A stretch of 64,000 nt of DNA from Agrobacterium tumefaciens (GTDB lineage Bacteria; Pseudomonadota; Alphaproteobacteria; Rhizobiales; Rhizobiaceae): positions 124,001 through 188,000 of the forward strand of contig NZ_JXQV01000003.1 of NCBI RefSeq assembly GCF_000834635.1. The letters run 5' to 3'. Numbering within the stretch: position 1 is the first letter of the stretch; each line of letters starts with the position of its first letter. The notes beneath the pieces are model-generated. The model saw only the letters and a program-made list of their open reading frames with translations, was not told where the DNA came from and did not search any database. Below are positions 35,884-44,275 of the stretch, piece after piece. Position numbers and translations under genes: made by a program.

Positions 35884-38800
35884 TCACTCCGCAGCAAGCA
35901 GCGGCTTGTCTTCCTCAAGGGCACGGCGACGAATGGCCGTTTCAAGCTCCCTGTGCAGACGAATGTCGGCATCCGCCTGCGGTTTCGCAAAACGTGCGAT
36001 CAGCAGGTAGGAGATTGGCGTGATGTAGAGGGTAACAAGCGTCGCCAAACCCAGACCACCGACGATGACCCAGCCAAGCGCAATACGGGCCTCTGCACCA
36101 GCACCCTGCGCCATGACGAGCGGAACACCGCCCAAAATCGTGGCGATCATGGTCATCATGACGGGACGCAGGCGAATGCTGCATGACTTTTCGATAGCCT
36201 CGCGAACCGTGGCGCCCTGATCACGGAGATGATTGGCAAACTCCACGATGAGAATACCGTTCTTCGCCATGACGCCCACCAGCAGCACAAGGCCAATCTG
36301 GCTATAGACGTTGAGGCTGGAGCCGGTGACGAGCAAAGCGATGACCGCACAGGCCAGACCGAGCGGCACCGTCGACATGATGATGACGGAGCTGAGAACG
36401 CTCTCAAACTGCGCCGCCAGCACAAGGAAGATGATGGCGATGGCAAAGCCGAAGGTCAGCAACATGCCGCTGGAGTTTTCCTGCAACGTAGCCGCTTCAC
36501 CCAGCGGCAGCAAACGCGCACCCGCTGGCATCACGGTCGCCGCCATCTCATTGACCCTGGCAACGGCCTCGCCCAGCGACACCCCTTCCCGAAGGTTTGC
36601 GGTGAAGCCGACCGAGGGCAATTGCTGCTCACGGTTCAGCTGCGGCGAAACGGCTGTTTCCTTCAGCGAAGCGATGGTGGACATCGGCACCATTCGCCCG
36701 TCCTTCGCCTTCATGAAGATGTTTTCAAGGTCGGTGGGGTCGTCGATGGGACGCGTGGACGACAGAAGTCGCACAGGCACGGCGTCACCATCTATAAAGA
36801 CATCAACGATGGAGCGGCCCTCAAGCAGGGACTGCATGGCTGTGGAGAGGCCCGTAATGTCGATACCGAGATCGGACGCCTTCTCCCGGTCGATGGAGAC
36901 CGACAATTGCGCCTGATTGGGCTCGTTTTCCAGACGCGGCGTATCGAAGAGGCCGCTTTGCTCCATGCCTGTCAGAAGCTTTTGCGTGGCTTCGTTCAGC
37001 GCCGCATAGTTGGTGCCGATCATCGCCATGCTGAGACCATTGCCCGCACCGCGAATACGAAGGCTGTTGGGCTGCGATGCCGAGGCCCGCAGGCCGGGCA
37101 CAGACTGGGCCGCAGCGTTGATATCCTGCGCAATCTGGTTCTGCGTCCGCTCCCGGTCTGCCCATGGGGCCAGTGTCAGCACCACAAAGCCCGTGTTGGT
37201 TGAACCATTCATGCCTGAGATGGAATAGATATTGCGGATTTCACCACTGTCGCGCAGCGGCTGCAGATTTTCCTCGATCCGCTGCAACTGGTCGCGGGTA
37301 TATTCCAGGCTCACGCCCTGTGGCGCTGTCACGCGCAGCATCACCGAGGAGCGATCCTCGCGCGGCGTCAGCTCGTTCTGCACCATGCCGAAAGCAACCC
37401 ACGACGCGCCCGCGAAGGCAACAGCCACGATGACGACGATCAGCGGATTGTTGAGGCAGGCAGACAAGGTAGTCTTGTAGGTGGACGCAAAAACATTGCC
37501 GAACCACGCCAGCGGGCCCGTTGGTTCCTTCATCTCCTGTTTCAACATCCGCGATGCCAGCATCGGGCACAGCGTCAGCGCAACGATGGAAGACAGACCG
37601 ACCGCGAAAGCCAGCACGAAACCAAACTCGCGGAACAGACCACCCAATTGACCGGGCAGGAACGACAAAGGAATGAACACGGCAGCCAGTGTTGCCGTGG
37701 TGGCGATGACCGCAAAGAAGACCTCTTGCGTGCCGAGAACGGCTGCAGCACGCGGCCCCATGCCCTCGGCGCGGCGGCGGACGATGTTTTCCAGCACCAC
37801 GATGGCATCATCCACCACAAGGCCCGTGGCCAGAACAATGGCAAGAAGTGTGAGAATATTTATGGAAAAGCCGACCATGTAGATGGCAACGATGGTGCCG
37901 ATCAGCGCGACGGGCATGGTGATGGCCGGGATCAGCGTTGCACGCCAATCTCGGAAGAAGAGGTAAAGCACCACGACGACGATGAGCGCGGAAAGGCCAA
38001 GCGCAAGCTCCACCTCATGCAGCGCACCTTCGATGAACACGGCGTCATCGCTGGTAATGACGATGCGCGTATTTTCGGGCAGATTGGGCGTCATGGCCTC
38101 AACCGCCGCCTTTACGCCGGTCGAGATGCTCAGCGTGTTGGATTGCGCCTGGCGGATGACGCCAAGGCCCACGCCCTGCACGCCATTTGAGCGAAGCGAG
38201 GTCGTCTCATCATCCGCGCCCAGCATCACACTGGCCACATCACGAAGGCGGACACGGTCTCTGACAATAAGATTTTCAAATTCGGCTGGCGTCGTCAGGT
38301 TGGCTGTCGCACGCACGACAATATCCTGCGTCGAGCTTTTCAGCGATCCTGCAGGCACATCAAGTGCGGCAGTGCCAAGCGCACTGGACACATCCGTCAC
38401 CGTCAGGCCACGGCTGGCGAGCGCGTTTTGATCGAGATCGATGCGGAAGACCTTTTCCTGGTCGCCGTAAAGCTCCACATCGGCAACGCCGTCCACGGCG
38501 GCCAGCCGGTCGATGACTTCATCATCAACGAGCTTGGTCAGGTCTTCCATGCTGAGGCTGGTGGAGGTCACCGCAAGACGCATGATGGGCTGGCTGTCGG
38601 AATCCGCCTTGATAATCTGCGGCTCGTCGGCATCATCTGGCATCTGGTTGGCAATGCGGCCAATGGCATCGCGCACATCGTTCGAAGCCACCGCAATATC
38701 GACACTGTCGTTGAATTCCATCGTCACCCGGCTCGTGCCGAACTGCGATGACGAGGAAATGGATTTCACACCACTGACACGCGCAACAGCGCCTTCAATG

Positions 38801-39036
38801 GTCTGGGTGACCTCCTGGTCGATGGTCTGCGGAGATGCGCCGTCATAGGTCGTGCGCACGGAGATGACCGGGCGGTCGACATCCGGCAATTCGCGCACAT
38901 CAACGCCAACAAGGGCCGCCAATCCGGCAACCACCAGAAGCGTGTTCACCACGGCTGCCAGAATGGGTCGGCGCACGAAAAGCGCTGTAAACGTCGCCTT
39001 GGAATCATTTGCACTGGACGTGGTCTGGTCTGTCAT
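35884..39036 (-). CDS. RND-family multidrug efflux permease (AcrB/HAE-1 type)
   Basis: 1050 residues with the 12-helix RND layout. The first helix is PILAAVVNTLLVVAGLAALVGV, the porter loop begins RELPDVDRPVISVRTTYDGASPQTIDQEV, and the second helix block contains GLSALIVVVVLYLFFRDWRATLIPAITMPVALIGT. ATGLVVDDAIVVLENIVRR near residue 405 carries the adjacent aspartates of the proton relay. The C-terminal block repeats the pattern (LAAQFESVLSSVIIMSTVPLGLACA, VGVMAKNGILIVEFANHLRDQG). It exports small molecules by proton exchange across both membranes with an adaptor and an outer-membrane channel. The start overlaps the adaptor gene stop by four bases. No outer-membrane factor gene is in the window. 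Confidence 0.94.
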   Translation of the reverse strand: MTDQTTSSANDSKATFTALFVRRPILAAVVNTLLVVAGLAALVGVDVRELPDVDRPVISVRTTYDGASPQTIDQEVTQTIEGAVARVSGVKSISSSSQFGTSRVTMEFNDSVDIAVASNDVRDAIGRIANQMPDDADEPQIIKADSDSQPIMRLAVTSTSLSMEDLTKLVDDEVIDRLAAVDGVADVELYGDQEKVFRIDLDQNALASRGLTVTDVSSALGTAALDVPAGSLKSSTQDIVVRATANLTTPAEFENLIVRDRVRLRDVASVMLGADDETTSLRSNGVQGVGLGVIRQAQSNTLSISTGVKAAVEAMTPNLPENTRIVITSDDAVFIEGALHEVELALGLSALIVVVVLYLFFRDWRATLIPAITMPVALIGTIVAIYMVGFSINILTLLAIVLATGLVVDDAIVVLENIVRRRAEGMGPRAAAVLGTQEVFFAVIATTATLAAVFIPLSFLPGQLGGLFREFGFVLAFAVGLSSIVALTLCPMLASRMLKQEMKEPTGPLAWFGNVFASTYKTTLSACLNNPLIVVIVAVAFAGASWVAFGMVQNELTPREDRSSVMLRVTAPQGVSLEYTRDQLQRIEENLQPLRDSGEIRNIYSISGMNGSTNTGFVVLTLAPWADRERTQNQIAQDINAAAQSVPGLRASASQPNSLRIRGAGNGLSMAMIGTNYAALNEATQKLLTGMEQSGLFDTPRLENEPNQAQLSVSIDREKASDLGIDITGLSTAMQSLLEGRSIVDVFIDGDAVPVRLLSSTRPIDDPTDLENIFMKAKDGRMVPMSTIASLKETAVSPQLNREQQLPSVGFTANLREGVSLGEAVARVNEMAATVMPAGARLLPLGEAATLQENSSGMLLTFGFAIAIIFLVLAAQFESVLSSVIIMSTVPLGLACAVIALLVTGSSLNVYSQIGLVLLVGVMAKNGILIVEFANHLRDQGATVREAIEKSCSIRLRPVMMTMIATILGGVPLVMAQGAGAEARIALGWVIVGGLGLATLVTLYITPISYLLIARFAKPQADADIRLHRELETAIRRRALEEDKPLLAAE

Positions 39037-40187
39037 CGGCTAGCGACCTCCGGTGCTTTCTTCTGTCCAGCCGTTCGCACGGCGCCGCCTTCGCGCACAC
39101 GCTGCAAACCTTCGGTCACAACAGGCTCATCCGCCGCAAGGTCAGCCTTGACCAGCACGGAATCCGGATTGCGCTGAACGACCTGAACGCGAACCTTATG
39201 AGACTTGTCATCCTTCACGCGCCAGACATAGGAGCCTTCGGCATCCCACTGCACGGCCAGCGGATCGACAGAGGGATAATTTTCGCCGGTAAAGCCCATG
39301 GTGACGGCAAAGGACATGCCAGCGCGCAGATCGTCTCTCGCATTCTCGAAGACAGCGCGCACGCGCACCGTCCGGCTGGCCTCATCCACCCGGTTATCGA
39401 CGGCCTCAACCTTACCGGAGAATTTCTCGCCCGGGCGGGAAATCGATGTCGCCTCCACCGGCATCCCAACCTTGATGGCCGTGGTAAAACGCTCCGGCGC
39501 CCAGAAGTTGACGAGAATTTTCGAGCGGTCATCAATGCTGACAATGCTGGTCTGCGTCGTTGCGTTATCGCCGATGTTGATCGCAACAATACCGGCGATG
39601 CCATCGATGGGCGCCACGATATTGCGCCGTTTCAGATTGAGTTCGGCTGTGCTCAGCGCAAGCTTCGCCGCTTCTTCGGCAATCTGCGCATCCAGCACAT
39701 CAAGCCGCGCAACCGAGCGCAAATTCGCGTAGGACGTGGACTTCTCGACTGCGCTGCGCAGCGCGACCTGCGCCTTTTCACGCTCGATGACCTGCTCATC
39801 ATCATCCAGCCGCGCCAGCACATCACCTTTTTTGACGCTTTGTCCCGATGATACGAGAATTTCGGAAATAAGACCCGAAGCCTGCGGCGTGACCACGACT
39901 GACTGGATAGCCTCGCCGTTGCCAATCGCATTCAGGCGGTCATTCACGGTTCCGGACTTGACGGGTGCGAGCGCGACCAGCGTTGCGCTGTTGCCCCTTC
40001 CACCGCCCTGCCCGCGCTGCCCACCACCAGCGGCTGCCGTGCCACCGGCCTCTGCAGCAGGCTTTTCCGGGCTTGCAAGTCCAACCTTGGCCAGCAAAAC
40101 TTTGCCGTCTGGTGAATTATAGGCCCAAAGACAGAACCCCGCCCCCACGACGGCCAGACCGACACCAAGCTGCTTCCAAACCCGCAT
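39033..40187 (-). CDS. RND efflux periplasmic adaptor (membrane fusion protein)
   Basis: 384 residues. The N-terminal anchor (LGVGLAVVGAGFCLWAYN) is followed by a Gly/Ala-rich stretch (AEAGGTAAAGGGQRGQGGGRG). The lipoyl halves flank a short helical hairpin: VVTPQASGLISEILVSSGQSVKKGDVLARLDDD and RRNIVAPIDGIAGIVAINIGDNATT. The beta-barrel part has VGMPVEATSISRPGEKFSGKVEAVDNRVDEASRTVRVRAVFEN. It bridges the RND permease to an outer-membrane channel. It is the first gene of a two-gene operon, overlapping the permease gene by four bases. There is no adjacent regulator. Confidence 0.93.
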   Translation of the reverse strand: MRVWKQLGVGLAVVGAGFCLWAYNSPDGKVLLAKVGLASPEKPAAEAGGTAAAGGGQRGQGGGRGNSATLVALAPVKSGTVNDRLNAIGNGEAIQSVVVTPQASGLISEILVSSGQSVKKGDVLARLDDDEQVIEREKAQVALRSAVEKSTSYANLRSVARLDVLDAQIAEEAAKLALSTAELNLKRRNIVAPIDGIAGIVAINIGDNATTQTSIVSIDDRSKILVNFWAPERFTTAIKVGMPVEATSISRPGEKFSGKVEAVDNRVDEASRTVRVRAVFENARDDLRAGMSFAVTMGFTGENYPSVDPLAVQWDAEGSYVWRVKDDKSHKVRVQVVQRNPDSVLVKADLAADEPVVTEGLQRVREGGAVRTAGQKKAPEVASR

Positions 40188-40476
40188 ACACGTCTCCGAA
40201 TTGATTTCGACTGTCTCCGCATTCCATTTTAGTGCGGACGCCTTGTATTTACAGCAGTATCCTTGCTCACCTTAAACAACGCAACGCACAAATCCGTTTC
40301 TTACATAATGGTAATTTACGACGCTTTTAAACAGCCTCCGGCCACGCTCCAGACGGGTTCGATGCTCCCACGGCCTCAGTGAAAATGCCCTGAAACAGGC
40401 GCGTTGACAGTTGAAAGAGGAATAAAAGCAGAACATGGTTCTGGCCTTTCCGCCCCGAATCACTACATTGGGCCGC

Positions 40477-42957
40477 ATGAGCAACAGTTTCGACGATATG
40501 CCGTTCTTCGATGAGGAACCTTCCGAGCCACGCCGCCAGCCCGCCGCACCTCCAGCGCCGGGCGGTTTGGGCATCGCGGCGCGTGCCATGGCAGCACGCG
40601 ATCAGGGGCGCGCTGCGCCTGATTATCTCGCGGGCCTCAACCCGGAACAACGCGAAGCGGTCGAAACTCTCGAAGGACCCGTTCTGGTTCTGGCAGGTGC
40701 CGGCACCGGCAAGACTCGCGTTCTGACAACGCGCATCGCCCATATTCTGGCGACTGGCCGCGTCTATCCGAGCCAGATTCTGGCCGTGACCTTCACCAAC
40801 AAGGCCGCACGCGAGATGAAGGAACGCATTGGCGTTCTCGTCGGTGGTGCGGTTGAGGGCATGCCGTGGCTCGGCACATTCCACTCCATCGGCGTCAAGC
40901 TTCTGCGCCGACACGCTGAAATGATGGGCCTGAAATCAGATTTCACCATTCTCGATACCGACGACGTGGTGCGGCTGTTAAAACAGCTCATTCAGGCCGA
41001 AGGTCTTGACGACAAGCGTTGGCCCGCAAAGCAGTTCGCAGGCATGATCGACGGCTGGAAGAACAAGGGCCTGACACCGCCGGATATTCCTGAGGGCGAC
41101 AGCCGTGCCTTTGCAAATGGCAAGGGCCGCGAGCTCTATGCCGCCTATCAAGCCAGATTGAAGACGCTAAATGCCTGTGATTTCGGGGACCTGTTGCTGC
41201 ACCCCATCACCATTTTCCGCAACCACCCGGACATTCTCAAAGAATACCACAGCAAGTTTCGTTACATTCTGGTGGACGAGTATCAGGACACCAACACCTG
41301 CCAATATATGTGGCTGAGGCTGCTGGCACAGCGCCCCAAGGGCGAGCCGCAAAATGTTTGCTGCGTGGGCGATGACGACCAGTCTATCTATGGCTGGCGC
41401 GGTGCCGAGGTGGACAATATTCTGCGCTTCGACAAGGATTTTCCCGGCGCGAAGGTCATCAAGCTGGAGCGCAACTATCGCTCCACAGAACATATTCTGG
41501 GCGCTGCCGGCCATCTGATCGCGCATAATGAAGGCCGCCTCGGCAAGACGCTGTTTACGGACCGCAGCGAACCTGATGACGAAAAGGTCGTTGTTCACGC
41601 GGCCTGGGATTCGGAAGAGGAAGCCCGCGCCGTTGGCGAGGAGATCGAACAGCTCCAGCGCACCAAGCACCCGCTGAACAACATGGCCATTCTGGTGCGC
41701 GCCTCCTTCCAGATGCGCGAATTCGAAGACCGGTTTGTAACCCTCGGCCTCAACTACCGCGTCATCGGTGGTCCACGCTTCTATGAACGCCTCGAAATCC
41801 GCGATGCGCTGGCCTATTTCCGTCTCGTCTGCCAGTCCGCAGACGATCTGGCATTCGAGCGCATCATCAACACGCCCAAGCGTGGCCTTGGCGATACGAC
41901 CGTTCGCAACCTGCATGATTATGCCCGCGCCCGCGACATTCCCATGCTGGCGGCAGCGGCTGATATCATAGAGACGGACGAGTTGAAGCCAAAGGCTCGC
42001 AAGGCGCTGTTCGATGTCGTGCAGGATTTCCGCCGCTGGCAGACCCTGCTGGAAAACACCGAGCACACGGTGCTGGCCGAGCAGATCCTCGATGAGAGCG
42101 GCTACACGGCCATGTGGCAGGCGGACAAGACCGCTGAAGGCCCCGGCCGGTTGGAAAATCTGAAGGAACTGATCCGCTCCATGGAAGCCTATGAGAGCAT
42201 GCGCAGCTTCCTTGAGCATGTGGCACTGGTCATGGACACCGAAAAGAACGCAGAGCTGGATGCCGTCTCCATCATGACGCTGCATTCCGCCAAGGGTCTG
42301 GAATTCGAAACTGTCTTCCTGCCCGGCTGGGAAGAAGGTCTGTTTCCGCACCAGCGGTCGCTGGATGAAGGTGGACGCTCAGGTCTGGAAGAAGAGCGTC
42401 GACTGGCCTATGTCGGCATTACCCGCGCCAAGCGCCGTTGCCACATCTGGTTCGTTTCCAACCGCCGCATCCACGGCCTGTGGCAAGCGACGATCCCTTC
42501 GCGATTTCTGGAAGAATTGCCGCCCAACCATGTCGAAGTCTCTGCGTCCGATAGCAATTACGGCGGCTATGGCGGGCGCGGCGGTTACGGCCAGTCCCGC
42601 TTTGATTCCGCAGACCCCTTCACCAACACCTACTCCACACCGGGATGGAAGCGGGCGCAGGCCAACAAGTCGGATGCGACGCGCGACAATTGGGGCAGCC
42701 GCTCCGGCCATGCGGTGGAACGCATCGGCTACGGCGAAAGCGGCCCGAAGACGCGCACGATCGATGGCGAACTCGTCGCCAAATCGGTGGCCGATACGCC
42801 ATCGAAATTCTTCGTCGGCGACCGCGTTTTCCACCTGAAATTCGGCAATGGCAATGTCGCCAGCGTCGAGGGCAACAAACTCACCATCGACTTTGATCGC
42901 GCCGGGCAAAAACGGGTTCTCGACGGCTTTGTAGAGCGGGCAGAAAAGCCTGCCTGA
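40477..42957 (+). CDS. uvrD: UvrD/PcrA-type superfamily 1 DNA helicase
   Basis: 826 residues from the ATG at 40477 (MSNSFDDMPFFDEEP). A frame-matched ATG at 40435 would add 14 residues. LNPEQREAVETLEGPVLVLAGAGTGKTRVL holds the Q motif and Walker A. VDEYQDTN, GDDDQSIYGWRGAE, LERNYRS, TLHSAKGLEFETVFL and RRLAYVGITRAKRR are motifs II to VI in order. After the helicase core comes a Gly/Tyr/Arg stretch (NYGGYGGRGGYGQSRF), then a C-terminal Tudor-like domain (FFVGDRVFHLKFGNGNVASVEGNKLTIDFD), as in PcrA, where it binds RNA polymerase. Roles in nucleotide-excision and mismatch repair are known for the family. Confidence 0.92.
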   Translation: MSNSFDDMPFFDEEPSEPRRQPAAPPAPGGLGIAARAMAARDQGRAAPDYLAGLNPEQREAVETLEGPVLVLAGAGTGKTRVLTTRIAHILATGRVYPSQILAVTFTNKAAREMKERIGVLVGGAVEGMPWLGTFHSIGVKLLRRHAEMMGLKSDFTILDTDDVVRLLKQLIQAEGLDDKRWPAKQFAGMIDGWKNKGLTPPDIPEGDSRAFANGKGRELYAAYQARLKTLNACDFGDLLLHPITIFRNHPDILKEYHSKFRYILVDEYQDTNTCQYMWLRLLAQRPKGEPQNVCCVGDDDQSIYGWRGAEVDNILRFDKDFPGAKVIKLERNYRSTEHILGAAGHLIAHNEGRLGKTLFTDRSEPDDEKVVVHAAWDSEEEARAVGEEIEQLQRTKHPLNNMAILVRASFQMREFEDRFVTLGLNYRVIGGPRFYERLEIRDALAYFRLVCQSADDLAFERIINTPKRGLGDTTVRNLHDYARARDIPMLAAAADIIETDELKPKARKALFDVVQDFRRWQTLLENTEHTVLAEQILDESGYTAMWQADKTAEGPGRLENLKELIRSMEAYESMRSFLEHVALVMDTEKNAELDAVSIMTLHSAKGLEFETVFLPGWEEGLFPHQRSLDEGGRSGLEEERRLAYVGITRAKRRCHIWFVSNRRIHGLWQATIPSRFLEELPPNHVEVSASDSNYGGYGGRGGYGQSRFDSADPFTNTYSTPGWKRAQANKSDATRDNWGSRSGHAVERIGYGESGPKTRTIDGELVAKSVADTPSKFFVGDRVFHLKFGNGNVASVEGNKLTIDFDRAGQKRVLDGFVERAEKPA

Positions 42958-42986
42958 TCTGGCTCAGGCCTAAACAGCGAACACGC

Positions 42987-43023
42987 AAAAGCCGCGCCTG
43001 CAGACATGCAGAGCGCGGCTTTT
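42987..43023. terminator. Shared bidirectional terminator (uvrD and the 43-residue membrane protein)
   Basis: AAAAGCCGCGC pairs with GCGCGGCTTTT around an inner CTGCA-GACA-TGCAG hairpin. A and T runs on both sides allow it to end both convergent transcripts. Confidence 0.85.
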
Positions 43024-43039
43024 GACTATTCAAAACAGA

Positions 43040-43171
43040 TTATTGCGCGATGGGCGTTTCGCCGGGCGTAAAGCCGATCAGGTAAACGGCTGCCACGACG
43101 ATGGCCAGAGCGAAGATGGAGATGACGAAAACCGTCATGCGGTTCAGAGGCTTGCGGGTCGTTTTTTTCAT
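43040..43171 (-). CDS. Small single-helix membrane protein of unknown function
   Basis: 43 residues. A basic N-terminus, MKKTTRKPLNRM, is followed by one hydrophobic helix (VFVISIFALAIVVAAVYLIGF) and a short tail (TPGETPIAQ). The topology is an inner-membrane protein with its N-terminus in the cytoplasm. An upstream extension of the frame has no membrane-protein character, so I start at 43171, although no strong Shine-Dalgarno sequence is present. It converges on uvrD and shares its terminator, which supports a real transcript. Confidence 0.6.
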   Translation of the reverse strand: MKKTTRKPLNRMTVFVISIFALAIVVAAVYLIGFTPGETPIAQ

Positions 43172-43311
43172 GCCGCGATAACGACCGAAACGCAAATTCG
43201 TTCCAGCGAAAATTCGTTCACAGCATCTGGGGCCATACATCAAGGAAAATCATTTCCGCTTCAAACCCATATCGGCTAAGCCTCGCCCATCTCCTCAGCA
43301 TTCGGCGCATC

Positions 43312-43794
43312 ATGACCAGCGACACCCCTTCCCGCCTCAACCCGCTCCACATCGCAGCTGCCTTTGCCAGCGGTTGCCTGTTGACCCTGATGGTCCATTT
43401 CAATGGCATGCTCGCCCATTATGGCAACGCGCTGTTTTCATCCTGGACGGCCCACGGCACCGGGACTGTGGCGGCGCTTATCTACCTCGCCATCCTCTCG
43501 AAAAAGCAAGTTGGCGAAAAGCCCGTCCGGCCCAAAGCCCCGGTCTGGGCCTATTTCGGCGGTGTCGTCGGCGCAGCCATCGTCATGCTGACCTCCACTG
43601 CGGTCAATTCGCCGCTTGCCCTTTCAGGCACAATCGCTCTCGGGCTCGCCGGTCAGGTTATCTTCAGCCTCATGGCAGATTTCTGGGGCATGTTCGGTCT
43701 GCCCAAACGCCGCCCGGACGCCATTGATCTTTGTGCAGTCGCCCTCATTCTCGGCGGCAGCGCGCTGATCACACTCGTGGGGAGAGCACCATGA
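43312..43794 (+). CDS. DMT-superfamily small transporter, DUF606/YdcZ type, first of a pair
   Basis: 160 residues with five predicted helices. PLHIAAAFASGCLLTLMVHFNGMLAHYGNALFSSWTAHGTGTVAALIYL is the N-terminal family pattern. Later come AYFGGVVGAAIVMLTSTAVNSPLALSGTIALGLAGQVIFSLMADFWGMFGLPKR and a last helix (AVALILGGSALITLV). YdcZ-type proteins are half-size relatives of EamA exporters. The stop overlaps the start of a second homologous gene by four bases, which suggests a heterodimer. The substrate is unknown. Confidence 0.85.
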   Translation: MTSDTPSRLNPLHIAAAFASGCLLTLMVHFNGMLAHYGNALFSSWTAHGTGTVAALIYLAILSKKQVGEKPVRPKAPVWAYFGGVVGAAIVMLTSTAVNSPLALSGTIALGLAGQVIFSLMADFWGMFGLPKRRPDAIDLCAVALILGGSALITLVGRAP

Positions 43795-44213
43795 TCCTTT
43801 GGGTTTCCATGGCTTTTGCGGGCGGCGTTTTCGTGGCGCTCAGCCGCCAGATCAACGGTCGGCTGAGCCTCTCCAACTCACCTCTCATCGCATCCTTCTG
43901 GAACCACATCGTCGGCTTTATCGTGCTGACGGCACTCGGCCTTGCGCTCGGTGGCCTGTGGCCGGAAGGTGCTGCCACCGCCCCATGGTACGCCTTTATC
44001 GGCGGCCCCATCGGCGTCATCTTCATCGCTTCGGGAAGCTGGCTCATTCCACGCATCGGTGCGGTCAACACCGCCCTTCTGGTCATCAGCGGCCAGATGG
44101 TATCGAGCGTGGTGCTGGATTTGTTCAGCGAACACCCACCGAAACTATGGGCCAGCGCCGCAGGCGTTTTTCTCATCTTGTGCGGAATGGCACTGACGCA
44201 GCGCAAGCGTTAG
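43791..44213 (+). CDS. DMT-superfamily small transporter, DUF606/YdcZ type, second of a pair
   Basis: 140 residues starting at the ATG of an ATGA overlap. MILWVSMAFAGGVFVALSRQINGRLSLSNSPLIASFWNHIVGFIVL, AFIGGPIGVIFIASGSWLIPRIGAVNTALLVISGQMVSSVVLDLF and ASAAGVFLILCGMALTQRKR give five helices. The sequence is homologous to the preceding gene product, with SxxNSPL and SGQ/LSG motifs at matching places. I read the pair as the two halves of one exporter made by translational coupling. Confidence 0.87.
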   Translation: MILWVSMAFAGGVFVALSRQINGRLSLSNSPLIASFWNHIVGFIVLTALGLALGGLWPEGAATAPWYAFIGGPIGVIFIASGSWLIPRIGAVNTALLVISGQMVSSVVLDLFSEHPPKLWASAAGVFLILCGMALTQRKR

Positions 44214-44275
44214 AGCAATTCCAGCAAAAGTGGGAACCGGTTTTGCGTCCGGAACTGCGTAAAAAAATAGTCGCG

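Noticed and set aside
40350-40372. GGTTCGATGCTCCCAC resembles a tRNA T-arm.
   Set aside because: No acceptor stem, D-arm or anticodon arm can be paired around it. It is a chance match in the uvrD upstream region.
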